Part shown: one piece after another, positions 8,578-17,668 of the stretch
Numbering within the stretch: position 1 is the first letter of the stretch
How the letters are laid out: every line of letters starts with the position of its first letter
NCBI GenBank assembly: GCA_007121335.1
Contig: SKLY01000012.1
Coordinates: forward strand, 1 to 64,000
DNA: 64,000 bases
Reading direction: 5' to 3'
DNA from: Saprospiraceae bacterium
Lineage (GTDB): Bacteria > Bacteroidota > Bacteroidia > Chitinophagales > Saprospiraceae
Made by a program: the position numbers and the translations under genes
Notes under the pieces: generated by a model
What the model saw: the letters and a program-made list of their open reading frames with translations, nothing else
Told to the model about the DNA's origin: nothing
Database searches by the model: none

Positions 8578-11500
8578 TTACTTCCATATTCGCCATACAA
8601 AGAAACTTAGCAACAGAATGAGTAAACCAAACCCAACAAGCGGAATCCATGGGGTGCCCTGTTTTTGGGGCAGTGCTTCCACGCCGCTTTGGATGAGTAC
8701 AAATCCACCCCAATAAAAAGGCGGGTATCTCTGGGCCATTTCTCTTTGAGCCTCTGCAAATGCCTCCCTGGTAGTTTTACCTGAGAACCAGTGCGAATAG
8801 AATGCGGTCATAAGTTCCCGGCTGGTCTGGTCAGGAACTTTCCACAAGCTAATGATCAGCTGATCCACGCCTGCTATTTTAAAGGCTCGTTGCAATCCCT
8901 GTACTCCGTCTGTTCTGCTGAGGTCACCAAGTCCGGTTTCGCATGCAGACAATACTGCGAGATTGCTCCCGGAAAGGTCGAGATTGGCTATCTCAAAAGC
9001 TGTGAGAATTCCATCTTCTTTATCGATTGGATTGTATCCGTTTATCCAACTGTAGTTACCACCGGCCAATATCAAACCGGATCGAAAAAGGGGATCATTA
9101 AAGGAACTTTCATCCTCCTCGGGATTGAATTCAGATTGTTGATCAGGGAAGAAAAAACCGTGAGTTGCAAGGTGAATAATCGAAGGGCTGTTACCACATA
9201 TCGATTTGAAAGCAGATTCTGTGGCATATTTCCCTGTTAGTAGGTTGGAACTACCGGACTCTAGTTTTTTATTGATTGCCTCCACTTCCTTGCGGGTGTC
9301 TGGCAGGGATTCCCAAAAGCTGCTCAATTCCCCTCTTGATACGGCCGACCTGAGTTCATTGAAGGCAAAAAATTGTTCGTCACGGTCTTCTTGAGGATCT
9401 TCGAATTTTTCTTTTAAGCCGTATTCAATGCCCCCCGCCAGCCAGGCTGTTTTATCCGTGGGAATTATCATCGATTCCATCAGGTCCGCAGTACTCCAAA
9501 GTTGTACCAGGTCGTGTCGTTCACTGAGAAATTCACCTTCCGGGGTCATCAAAGCATTGAAATTAATCTTGGACAAAAGACCGGCAGTGGAGTAATAAAT
9601 GGTTGATTTGTCAGCCAGTTTTTCCTCTAACCTTGAAAAGATAAGTTCGTATAATCCACTTTCCGGAGAGGCATAGAGCGAATTGATAAAATCCTCCTCA
9701 CTTTGATGTTCCTCTCGCGCCAATTTCTCTTTGAGTTCTGACTCTTTAAAAAGCTTGACAATTTTGGGGTTTTCGTATTCTCTCGATATCATTGCTGCAC
9801 CATAAACCACCGATTGATAGTCCAGTATACGCCTGCCTATGTTCGAATGGATAATTTCAATGGCCACCTCTCCGGGACCAAGTCTATCGCGGATTTCCTC
9901 CCAGTGTACCTGATTCATAAAGTCTTCAAATGCGACTGAAGCATTTATTAGAGAAGTTTCCATTTTCCCGGCAACAGCGATGAGACTGTCCAGGTTTCTA
10001 TCGCGTAATTCCGTGGGTTTGGTATATTCCGATGCAATGCGACTTCTCAGTGAATTCCATTCGTTAAACCGTTTTCTGAGTTCCTCATCACCCGAGTTAT
10101 TAATGCGCTGGAAAAGGTTGGACATCCGCTTGGTTGCAAGACCCCTGTTGTTAAGTGTATTTTGATATAAGACCTTGTTGATCTCTGCATCCTGGAATTC
10201 CGATTTCAACCCAAGTGTAAATAAGTCATCGAAAATCACCTGCAATCGTTGGAGTTCGTGGAGCATGTCTTTGTCTGAGCCAAGAGCTATAACATCTCTT
10301 ACAAATGATTCAATATGGGCATTGGTCAGGAGAAAGTAATCCCTGGCCTTCTCCATTTGACCATAGTTTTCATAAAGTAGTCCCAGGGACCGCAATATGG
10401 TTCCGTAAGTGGGATTATCCTTGCCCATTGATTGGTCTATGATGTCCAATGCCTGGTAGAGGTGTTCCGCGGCCAATTGGTTTTTATTCAGATTGAGATA
10501 AACAAATCCCATTTTTTTCAATCTCAATGCATAATGTAGATGGTCTTCTCCATATATTTTTTTACTCAACTCTTTGGCGTGTTTCAGAAGAGGAAGAGAT
10601 TTTTGGGGTGTCAACTGCGTATAAATATATACACTCGCTTTGTTGGTCAATACAGTAGAGTAATTGGCGCTGTTTTGTTGCTCATTCTCCTCTAAAAGTC
10701 GTAGTGATTTATTGTAGTATTCAAGTGCTTTTTTGGGCTCATTTATTTTTTTGTAGGCCCCGGCAATTCCATTTAAGGGTTTGAAGTTTTCCAGGTGGTC
10801 TTCTCCAAAGAACTTCCGGTTTAATTCCAGCGATTTATTGAAATAGCGCCGGGCATCCTCTGTGAAACCCAAATCCAAAAGCAAGGAACCCAGGCTATTC
10901 AGGGTTGAAATGCTCACAGGATGCCCTACTCCAAATTCCTCCTCTATTAATTGAAGGCATTCGCGATGCAATAGGTAGGCATTTTCAAAATACCCTAAAT
11001 TTTTGTAGAGGTTGCCCAGTCTGGTTTTAATCGATACCCTTATTCTAGGTATGCCATCCTCCAGGTTTTCATATATTGCATGTGCTGCAATTAATTGCTC
11101 CAGAGCCAGAAGGGTTTCTCCCAGCCTTCGGTGGAGATCTGCTATATTGCTGAGTAAAAGAGCATACTCGCGGTGTTCCTCACCGTAGTTGCTCCGTATA
11201 TTCTCCAATGCAAGATAGAGATTCTCTTTAGCTTTATCGAGCTCATTGTTGCTTTGATAAAAAAGTGCCAGGTTGTTCAATCGACTCCCATAACTCGAGT
11301 GTTCTTCTCCCAATGTCTCCCTGGTTTGGACTACTGCTCTCTTCAGATAACCGTAGGCCTTTTCCTGGTCTCCAAGCCTGCGGTAAAGCACTCCCATTGT
11401 GCTCAGGCTCATTCCGTAAAGTGAGTCTTTTTCTCCAAAATTGGTTTGAATGAATTCTTTGTATTCTTTATTGTGCTTTAGTGCGGTGGTATAGTCGTCC

Positions 11501-11652
11501 GTGTAAAATGCCTGTTTCACCTTGTTGTATAGTTCCTTTGCTTCAGCCCTGGCTAAACTGTCTGTTGCAGGATCGTTTTGGCCTACTGCTGTTTTCTGGC
11601 AGACAAACAATGCCCCAAGAAGCCATATGATTGACAAAGCCCTGATTCCCAT
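8578..11652 (-). CDS. Exported TPR-CHAT caspase-like peptidase with C-terminal membrane anchor
   Basis: The 1024-residue protein starts with a Sec signal peptide (about 1-25, ending AVGQ). About nine kinesin-light-chain-type TPR units of roughly 42 residues follow (about 55-450, recurring G-E-D/E-H turns such as LGEEHSSYG). A helical linker then leads to a CHAT domain (about 640-985). The CHAT catalytic dyad is visible as H831 in HLATHGFF and C904 in VLSACETGLGD. A single hydrophobic segment (about 1002-1021) and a short basic tail close the protein. CHAT domains are caspase-related cysteine peptidases. Here the TPR and peptidase parts should face the periplasm, tethered to the inner membrane. 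The gene diverges from an anti-sigma-like gene and a sigma factor gene, suggesting a signalling role. Confidence 0.9.
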   Translation of the reverse strand: MGIRALSIIWLLGALFVCQKTAVGQNDPATDSLARAEAKELYNKVKQAFYTDDYTTALKHNKEYKEFIQTNFGEKDSLYGMSLSTMGVLYRRLGDQEKAYGYLKRAVVQTRETLGEEHSSYGSRLNNLALFYQSNNELDKAKENLYLALENIRSNYGEEHREYALLLSNIADLHRRLGETLLALEQLIAAHAIYENLEDGIPRIRVSIKTRLGNLYKNLGYFENAYLLHRECLQLIEEEFGVGHPVSISTLNSLGSLLLDLGFTEDARRYFNKSLELNRKFFGEDHLENFKPLNGIAGAYKKINEPKKALEYYNKSLRLLEENEQQNSANYSTVLTNKASVYIYTQLTPQKSLPLLKHAKELSKKIYGEDHLHYALRLKKMGFVYLNLNKNQLAAEHLYQALDIIDQSMGKDNPTYGTILRSLGLLYENYGQMEKARDYFLLTNAHIESFVRDVIALGSDKDMLHELQRLQVIFDDLFTLGLKSEFQDAEINKVLYQNTLNNRGLATKRMSNLFQRINNSGDEELRKRFNEWNSLRSRIASEYTKPTELRDRNLDSLIAVAGKMETSLINASVAFEDFMNQVHWEEIRDRLGPGEVAIEIIHSNIGRRILDYQSVVYGAAMISREYENPKIVKLFKESELKEKLAREEHQSEEDFINSLYASPESGLYELIFSRLEEKLADKSTIYYSTAGLLSKINFNALMTPEGEFLSERHDLVQLWSTADLMESMIIPTDKTAWLAGGIEYGLKEKFEDPQEDRDEQFFAFNELRSAVSRGELSSFWESLPDTRKEVEAINKKLESGSSNLLTGKYATESAFKSICGNSPSIIHLATHGFFFPDQQSEFNPEEDESSFNDPLFRSGLILAGGNYSWINGYNPIDKEDGILTAFEIANLDLSGSNLAVLSACETGLGDLSRTDGVQGLQRAFKIAGVDQLIISLWKVPDQTSRELMTAFYSHWFSGKTTREAFAEAQREMAQRYPPFYWGGFVLIQSGVEALPQKQGTPWIPLVGFGLLILLLSFFVWRIWK

Positions 11653-11669
11653 TTACCGTATTTTACCCA

Positions 11670-11701
11670 TAAAGGTATTAAGTTTCAGGAAAACAGGCAA
11701 A
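11670..11701 (-). promoter_or_regulatory. Promoter of the TPR-CHAT gene
   Basis: On the minus strand a -33 box TTTG (11701-11698) and a -7 box TACCTTTA (11677-11670, one mismatch to TAnnTTTG) are separated by 20 bp, within the spacing reported for Bacteroidota primary promoters. The predicted start of transcription lies about 10 nt before the ATG at 11652, so the leader is almost absent. Confidence 0.6.
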
Positions 11702-12225
11702 TTGCTAAACTTTTACGATTTATTTGACCCGGTTTATACTTTTTTCTCCTCTTAGGCTTGATGGCACTCTCAAAATGTCTGTCAACTTTCCTGGTTTAAT
11801 GGTCCTTTTGCAGCATCTGAATTATTATGGGGATAATTTTATGGACATTCACCATCTTTTTAATCCCACTTAAGAATCAGTCAAAAGTCATGGTCATGAT
11901 CGCCACTTTCCACTCATAAATGGTGTTTTTAAGGGCTTGCTCGAAAAGTTTTTAAAAAAGTGAGTAGGGAAGGTTACTTTTATATGATATTATGTGATAT
12001 AGAGGGTGAAATACCACAAAAACTTTAAAATATTCAGTATTCCGTTTATCCATTCAAAAAATCCATTTTCTTTCAGATATTGTGGACACTTTAGAATGGA
12101 CTGTTTTGACAAGTGCCCGAATATGTAGATATTTGTGCAGTTGAAAGTTTTGGGAGGTTCTGGCTTTTTTTCACAGACCAAAACCTTAGCTGGTGGGTTT
12201 AATTCATTCTTAGCGAATTTGACAG
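11702..12225. other. Divergent intergenic region between TPR-CHAT and anti-sigma-like genes
   Basis: About 520 bp of AT-rich sequence without a credible reading frame. It is long for a divergent spacer in this window, leaving room for operator sites. I see no perfect TAnnTTTG box for the plus-strand gene, so that promoter may be read by an alternative sigma factor, possibly the one encoded at 13287. No tRNA, terminator or strong inverted repeat stands out. Confidence 0.4.
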
Positions 12226-12963
12226 ATGGACTTTGACAAAGATTTTGATGTAGAGAAATTTGACAGGTATTATTCGGGAGAAATGACCGGTGATGAGCGC
12301 CTGGAAATGGAAAAGGAACTATCCTCCGACCCTCTGATGCGTGAAAACTACAAGACTTTCATTGAAACAATGGATGCCCTGGCCCATGAATCTTTGAAGA
12401 AAAAGATTGCCGCCAATCCCGAATTTCGTGCTGCCATCCAAAAGGGTTTGCAAAAGCCGAATGACCATAGCAAGTTCAACAAACTGGCTCTTTTAGGATT
12501 GTTGATATTACTGGTAGCTGGTCTATCCATATTCGCATATTTTTTATTCTTTCAACCCGACCTTCAATCCCCAAATGAACAAAAAATTCAGCAACAGGAG
12601 ATAGCCGCCCTGAGCATGGACCGGGATCAGCGTAATGCAATGGTCAGGTATTTTATTGAGAATGCTGTTTTGCCTGACTCACGCCTGAGAGGTATGGAAT
12701 CAGAAACAAGCCAGGGAGAAATTTCACTTGAGTTAGCCGAATGCAGGGATCTGTTGCTCGAAACACATTATGAAAGGGCGATGGATTGTATTGATGATCT
12801 GGCCACCCAAAATGATGAATCCAGATGGCTCTTTGCCCTTGCCCTTTTTGGAAACGATGAGCTGGAGGAAGCACTGGAGAGAATGGAAGGTATAAAATCC
12901 GACCGAACAAGCCGGTTTTTCTCATATGCAGACTTTTTCCTGGACTCCATTGACACCAATTGA
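12226..12963 (+). CDS. Single-pass membrane protein, putative anti-sigma factor
   Basis: The 245-residue protein has an N-terminal cytoplasmic part (1-84) with the motif FDRYYSGEMTGDERLEMEKE, then SSDPLMRENY. This resembles the start of many Bacteroidota anti-sigma proteins, although the zinc-binding HxxxCxxC of ZAS domains is absent. One transmembrane segment (87-109) follows, then a periplasmic part of about 135 residues. The last 80 residues look like degenerate TPR-type helices (LAECRDLLLETHYERAMDCI and WLFALALFGNDELEEALERM). The sigma-factor gene lies downstream on the same strand, and the TPR-CHAT peptidase is divergent upstream. An anti-sigma role is inference. A TPR scaffold partner for the peptidase is the alternative. 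Confidence 0.65.
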   Translation: MDFDKDFDVEKFDRYYSGEMTGDERLEMEKELSSDPLMRENYKTFIETMDALAHESLKKKIAANPEFRAAIQKGLQKPNDHSKFNKLALLGLLILLVAGLSIFAYFLFFQPDLQSPNEQKIQQQEIAALSMDRDQRNAMVRYFIENAVLPDSRLRGMESETSQGEISLELAECRDLLLETHYERAMDCIDDLATQNDESRWLFALALFGNDELEEALERMEGIKSDRTSRFFSYADFFLDSIDTN

Positions 12964-13286
12964 CAATCATTTTTCTTCCTAAGCACCATACAATTCAAAA
13001 TTTGTCACCTATCTCATGCCTTGGCCATTCCTTTATGCCTCGCAATCAGATTCTCTGTGGATTCTCCAATTTCGATTTCCTGAAACACCCAAAACCTGAA
13101 AAGTCTATCATTTTAGGCTACATACAATGAGAACTAATGAACGGAATCAATAAGGCTAAACTTTCTATAAAAGTTGCAGATTGTTACCGCCCTTTTCAAC
13201 AGTCAGGCTATATTGGCCTTTTCAAACAACCATAGTCTGCTTTTTTGTGGAATCCAGTGGCCTTCACAACCGAGCGTGTTTTAAAT
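12964..13286 (+). other. Spacer between anti-sigma-like and sigma genes
   Basis: A 323-bp AT-rich interval with no coding potential I can support. Its length suggests that the sigma gene has its own promoter, but I could not find a good -33/-7 pair. There is no clear terminator after 12963 either, so partial readthrough from the upstream gene remains possible. Confidence 0.35.
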
Positions 13287-13859
13287 ATGTCACCAAATAA
13301 GGAAATACTAAAGGGCATTATTGACGGCGACAGCCAAATAATAAGCCGGTTGCTAAAGCAACTCACGTATTCCGTTGGCAATTCCCTTAAGAACAGTGGA
13401 TTGAACGATGAAGATATTGAAGAGGCTGTAATGGATGCGATGGTCATATTCATCAAAAAAGTAAAAAGCGGGGAGTTTAAAGACCAGGGAATCCCTGTGA
13501 TGTCATATCTGGCCAAAGTAGCCAGATACCGCGGAAACTACTACTACAGGAAAAAAGCCGCAAATCTCGAATTCCCTTCTGATGCCATAGATAAGTGGAA
13601 AAAAGAGGAGGAAGTTACACCGGAGACCTGGGACCATGTAAAGAGGGGACTTGAGGAACTACCCGCTTCGCAAAGACGCCTTCTGGAGCTGACCTATATC
13701 GAGGGATACCGAGACAAAGAAATAATAGAAGCAGGCCTCTCCGAATACTCTACCATTTCCTCATTAAAATCCCAGAGGTACAAGGCCCTACGAAACCTCA
13801 GCAAGATTGTTCACAGGGCTAGAAAAGGTATTGGAGAAAATGTAAGAGATAAAAAATAA
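13287..13859 (+). CDS. ECF-like sigma-70 family RNA polymerase sigma factor
   Basis: The ATG at 13287 (MSPNKE) gives a 190-residue protein. The longer frame from 13245 adds a non-conserved extension. Region 2 is helical (LSKQLTYSV-like: LLKQLTYSVGNSLKNSGLNDEDIEEAVMD is read in short pieces as LLKQLTYSVG then NDEDIEEAVMDAM), with a YRGNYYYRKKA stretch in the DNA-melting area. Region 4 is seen as ELPASQRRLLELTYIEGY, then an HTH-like SSLKSQRYKALRNLSKI that would read the -35 element. It is a divergent member, without the canonical DxxQ motif. Position next to an anti-sigma-like membrane protein and a TPR-CHAT peptidase suggests control by an envelope signal. Confidence 0.82.
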   Translation: MSPNKEILKGIIDGDSQIISRLLKQLTYSVGNSLKNSGLNDEDIEEAVMDAMVIFIKKVKSGEFKDQGIPVMSYLAKVARYRGNYYYRKKAANLEFPSDAIDKWKKEEEVTPETWDHVKRGLEELPASQRRLLELTYIEGYRDKEIIEAGLSEYSTISSLKSQRYKALRNLSKIVHRARKGIGENVRDKK

Positions 13860-14153
13860 GCCAGTTTATTTTTTTCGCGAAACTCTTTAGTGGCCTCCTG
13901 CTCACTTATTTTAGTGTCTTATGTATGCCCACAAAGGACCATCTAACTTAAGAAGGTCAAAATTTACTTTCAATGCAATTCACACATTCCGGCTTCCGTT
14001 TTTCAGCCCCGACTTATGATAAAATTGGCACTTTGGAGCCTAAGGTTAATTAATCTGGCAATTTTAAAGACGCTGCATAGTTTATAATTCTGACTGTTTG
14101 AGGAGGTAAATTAATTTAGGGGGTCAGTATTTAGTTGCCCCGACATTTTTGCA
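13860..14153 (+). other. Intergenic region upstream of bamA
   Basis: Nearly 300 bp follow the sigma gene without a credible frame. A pyrimidine-rich block after 13860 lacks a stem, so no terminator can be called. The distal end carries the bamA promoter. Nothing else was recognised. Confidence 0.4.
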
Positions 14154-14161
14154 TACTTTTG
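14154..14161 (+). promoter_or_regulatory. -7 promoter element of bamA
   Basis: TACTTTTG matches the Bacteroidota -7 consensus TAnnTTTG exactly and lies 24 bp before the bamA ATG at 14186, which fits a short leader. The -33 region is only weakly conserved (TTG at 14135-14137). Confidence 0.5.
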
Positions 14162-14185
14162 TAGTCGCTAAAAAACAGCTGAATA

Positions 14186-16840
14186 ATGATTGAAAGTGGA
14201 ATGAGTAGCAGATACAAAGCACTGCGTGTTACTTTTCTCGCAATGGTGAGTTGTATCGCATTAACATTCGGTGCAAATGCTCAGCTCGATCGGTTAGATA
14301 CCCTTTCTTTTGGTGATTTTTCATCAATCGAAGAGGTTGAAATCGGTGGGATCACCATCACCGGGGCCGAGTACTCCGATCACAATGCCATACTTGGTGT
14401 TACAGGATTGCAGGTGGGCCAGCAAATACGCATTCCGGGCAGGGCAATCACCAACGCTATTGAAAAGCTCTGGGAACTCAACTTATTTACTGATATTTCT
14501 GTAGTGCAAACCCAAAGGGTGGGTGAGGTGGTTTTCCTCGAAATTCAGTTGAAGGAGATGCCGAGGTTCAGCAGACATTCCTATCAGGGTGTCAGGCGCT
14601 CATACCACGACGATATGAATGATAAGGTTTCCAGGCATTTGCGAAGGGGAAGCATCGTAACAGAAAACGCCCTTAAAAATGTGGAACGAGACCTACTTAA
14701 ATTTTTGAGGGAAAAAGGTTATCTGGATGCGGAATTGGAGATCGTAAAGAAAGAAGATGACCGAATGTCGAATGCCGTTGAGCTTCAGTTTGTAGTGGAT
14801 CTGCAAGAAAAGGTGAGAATTCGGAACATTAACTTTGAGGGCAATGAGGTGGTGCGTGATAGAAGGTTGAGAAGGGAGTTGGATGACACTAAAGAAAGAC
14901 GACGACTATTTGCCCGTTCCAGATTTGACAGAGAGCTCTATCAGGAAGACCTGAAAAATGTTATTAGATATTACAGGACTCTCGGCTACAGCGATGCCAC
15001 GATTGTGGGAGACTCAATCTGGCGCGATGACAGGGGAATGCTAAATATATTGGTTACCATCGATGAGGGCAACAAGTATTTCATAAGAGACATTACCTGG
15101 TCCGGTAACACTTTATATGACGACAGAACCTTGTCCTCTGTTCTCGGAATCAATAGAGGGGATCCCTACAATCCCGAACTCATGGACAGGCGGCTCAACT
15201 TTTCAATGGATGGCCGGGATGTCAATTCACTCTATATGGATGATGGATATCTGTTTTTCAATGTGACTCCCATTGAGGTGGCGATTGAAAACGATTCCAT
15301 AGATTTTGAAATGCGGATTTTTGAAGGCCCGCAGGCCAGTATCGACCGGGTGGTAATCCGGGGAAATGACAGAACGCATGAGCATGTGGTTCGCCGTGAG
15401 CTCAGGACAAGACCGGGACGCATTTTCAGTCGCTCTGACATCATTCGATCCCAGCGGGAAATAATCAATCTCGGTTATTTTGACGGAGAAAACATGGATA
15501 TTCAGACGCCGGTCAATCCCCAGCGGTACACTGTCGATATTGAATACGACCTTCAGGAAAGACCATCAGATCAGGTGGAACTCTCAGCAGGTTGGGGAGG
15601 TTTTAGCGGACTTATTGGTACGGTTGGTGTCCAATTTAACAATTTTTCCGTGCGCAACCTTTTCAATGGAAGCGCCTGGCGACCATTGCCTCAGGGAGAT
15701 GGACAGAGGCTGTCTCTGAGGGCACAGACAAATGGCCGCTTTTTCCAATCCTACAACCTCAGTTTTACAGAGCCATGGCTTGGAGGTAGAAAACCGACTT
15801 CTTTCTCCGTTGGTGGTTACTATACAAAGTTCACCAGTTTATTCAGTAGTCAGCAAGCGGCAGGTTCCAGAGGTTCACTTGCCATTGCGCGTGGCTTCGT
15901 GGGAATCGGAACCCGCTTGAGTTGGCCGGATGACAACTTCGTATTCAACTCGAGAATTAACATTGAAAACATTCGATTGAATGATTACGGATCATTCTTT
16001 TCCTTTGAGGGCAGACCGGTTGACTTTGGCAGTTACAACAACTTCTCACTCAACCTAACCCTTGCCCGAACCTCAATCAGTGACCCTATTTTCCCCCGCT
16101 CCGGTTCAAGGTTGTCACTCAGCCTCCAGATTACTCCGCCATATTCACTATTTAAAAGTGGTAGATTTTGGGAGCTTGGTCCTGATGAAAGAAAGGCTCT
16201 CATCGACAGAGAAAACGATGGCAGAGATGTGCCGCTAAATAAGCAGCAAGAAGCAGAACTTATTGGAAGACAAGAGCTGGCTGACAGGTTCAAGTTTTTG
16301 GAATACCACAAATGGAGAATTGACTTCGAGTGGTTTACTCCCATTGTCGGTGATTTGATTTTCAGGACTTCCGCAAAAATGGGATACCTGGGTTATTTCA
16401 GCAGTACAGTTGGTCTTTCGCCTTTTGAGCGCTTTGAACTCGGAGGTGATGGACTCAACAATCAGCAAACTGGTATCACCGGTAAAGATATTATCAGGCT
16501 GAGGGGCTACGAGGTAAGTGATATCCGCAGAAATTTGGTGGATGATGCCTCTATTTTCAATAAGTTTGAAATGGAACTGAGATACCCTATTTCCACCAAC
16601 CCCAGTTCGACCATTTATGTGCTTGGATTTCTGGAGGGTGGTAATGCATGGAATAGTTTCAGCGATTACAATCCCTTCGATCTGAGAAGGTCTGCAGGAG
16701 TTGGACTGAGGGTGTTTTTGCCAATGTTCGGGCTTCTTGGGTTTGACTATGGATTCGGATTCGACAAACCTAATTTGCGCGGATCGTCATGGTCAGAATA
16801 CGGTACATTCAGCTTGATCCTCGGATTTGAACCTGATTAA
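14186..16840 (+). CDS. bamA: Outer membrane protein assembly factor BamA (Omp85)
   Basis: The 884-residue protein carries a signal peptide (about 1-32, ending GANAQ), then a series of POTRA domains (about 45-450) recognisable from repeats such as INFEGNEVVRDRRLRRELDD and VVIRGNDRTHEHVVRRELRT. A 16-strand barrel domain (about 455-884) follows. The barrel contains the VRGY-like loop-6 signature as RLRGYEVSD and ends with a hydrophobic strand FSLILGF followed by EPD. BamA folds and inserts beta-barrel proteins in the outer membrane. The gene appears monocistronic. A TamA-like or second BamA paralogue role cannot be excluded, but five POTRA-like units favour BamA. Confidence 0.93.
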   Translation: MIESGMSSRYKALRVTFLAMVSCIALTFGANAQLDRLDTLSFGDFSSIEEVEIGGITITGAEYSDHNAILGVTGLQVGQQIRIPGRAITNAIEKLWELNLFTDISVVQTQRVGEVVFLEIQLKEMPRFSRHSYQGVRRSYHDDMNDKVSRHLRRGSIVTENALKNVERDLLKFLREKGYLDAELEIVKKEDDRMSNAVELQFVVDLQEKVRIRNINFEGNEVVRDRRLRRELDDTKERRRLFARSRFDRELYQEDLKNVIRYYRTLGYSDATIVGDSIWRDDRGMLNILVTIDEGNKYFIRDITWSGNTLYDDRTLSSVLGINRGDPYNPELMDRRLNFSMDGRDVNSLYMDDGYLFFNVTPIEVAIENDSIDFEMRIFEGPQASIDRVVIRGNDRTHEHVVRRELRTRPGRIFSRSDIIRSQREIINLGYFDGENMDIQTPVNPQRYTVDIEYDLQERPSDQVELSAGWGGFSGLIGTVGVQFNNFSVRNLFNGSAWRPLPQGDGQRLSLRAQTNGRFFQSYNLSFTEPWLGGRKPTSFSVGGYYTKFTSLFSSQQAAGSRGSLAIARGFVGIGTRLSWPDDNFVFNSRINIENIRLNDYGSFFSFEGRPVDFGSYNNFSLNLTLARTSISDPIFPRSGSRLSLSLQITPPYSLFKSGRFWELGPDERKALIDRENDGRDVPLNKQQEAELIGRQELADRFKFLEYHKWRIDFEWFTPIVGDLIFRTSAKMGYLGYFSSTVGLSPFERFELGGDGLNNQQTGITGKDIIRLRGYEVSDIRRNLVDDASIFNKFEMELRYPISTNPSSTIYVLGFLEGGNAWNSFSDYNPFDLRRSAGVGLRVFLPMFGLLGFDYGFGFDKPNLRGSSWSEYGTFSLILGFEPD

Positions 16841-17047
16841 TCGTCCTGACGCTTTGCAGTTTCGCGGTTTTGATTCGCACTCAAAACTGTTGTTGAATTA
16901 TTACATAGCAATTTAATTGTTGTAAGTCCTTTTGACAACAAATTGATGCCCCTGGAAGAATTGCTTGAGGCTTCAAGCCGGATTCTATCCCATCTTTGGA
17001 TTATTTGATTTCCAGCCTTTAGGTTTTAGGCCAAAATTGATGTAGAC

Positions 17048-17470
17048 TTATTCCTCCTCTTCCGCAAGAGAATCAAAGTCGATTATTTTCGTCTCGCGCA
17101 AGAAGCAATACCACTTGATCACTTTTTTTATGTCTCCTGAAGAAACGCGATCGGGGTCGTAGTCCGGTACTGCTTCCTCAAAAATCGTGCGTTGCTCGTC
17201 TGTGCTGATTTTATCAGATACAGTAGTATCTTCCCTCTGGTCTATTTGGTGTAATACCTTTAAAATATCGGGAATGGGAGTGGCATCTGTTGTAGTGTAA
17301 ATAGAGACACCTGCCAGAGGAGTGAATTGATGTTTTCTCAGGGAGCAGAATTTGCGCTTCCCGTCCACGGGATTTTCCACTATCAATCCATTTGGCCGGT
17401 TGGCGACCATCTTAAAGAGTCCCGGCATACCGGAAACTGAGATTAGGTCTTCAAAATTTACTTTTTTCAT
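17048..17470 (-). CDS. DUF5606 family protein
   Basis: From the ATG at 17470 (MKKVNFEDLISVSGMPGLFK) the product has 140 residues. A 10-residue upstream extension in the same frame is not typical. DUF5606 proteins are small cytoplasmic proteins restricted to Bacteroidota with a conserved start of the form I-SGKPGLFK, followed by an SH3-like barrel (GLIVENPVDGKRKFCSLRKH) and a helical acidic tail. All of these are visible. The function is unknown. The gene converges with bamA across a 207-bp spacer in which I see only a weak hairpin (CTTGAGGCTTCAAG near 16962). Confidence 0.85.
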   Translation of the reverse strand: MKKVNFEDLISVSGMPGLFKMVANRPNGLIVENPVDGKRKFCSLRKHQFTPLAGVSIYTTTDATPIPDILKVLHQIDQREDTTVSDKISTDEQRTIFEEAVPDYDPDRVSSGDIKKVIKWYCFLRETKIIDFDSLAEEEE

Positions 17471-17668
17471 CTTGTATTTTTTAATAACGCCGTTTGGCAA
17501 ATTAAAAGTTATGAATTCGTCTTTCTACCACAGTTTACTGCCTCACTATAATGTTTTATTCTTTCTAAGAATTGTCTTCTCTCTTGAGTCGATTAGTTCT
17601 CCACAGCTTTTTTTGATCAAATCTCCCTAGAAAAAAGGTGCTGGAGCTGCATTATTGGAACTGGCGAC

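Noticed and set aside
8578-11652. TPR-CHAT as a type III-E CRISPR (Craspase) component
   Set aside because: The protein has a signal peptide and membrane anchor, and there is no gRAMP effector, cas1 or array nearby; only the logic of the neighbourhood is similar.
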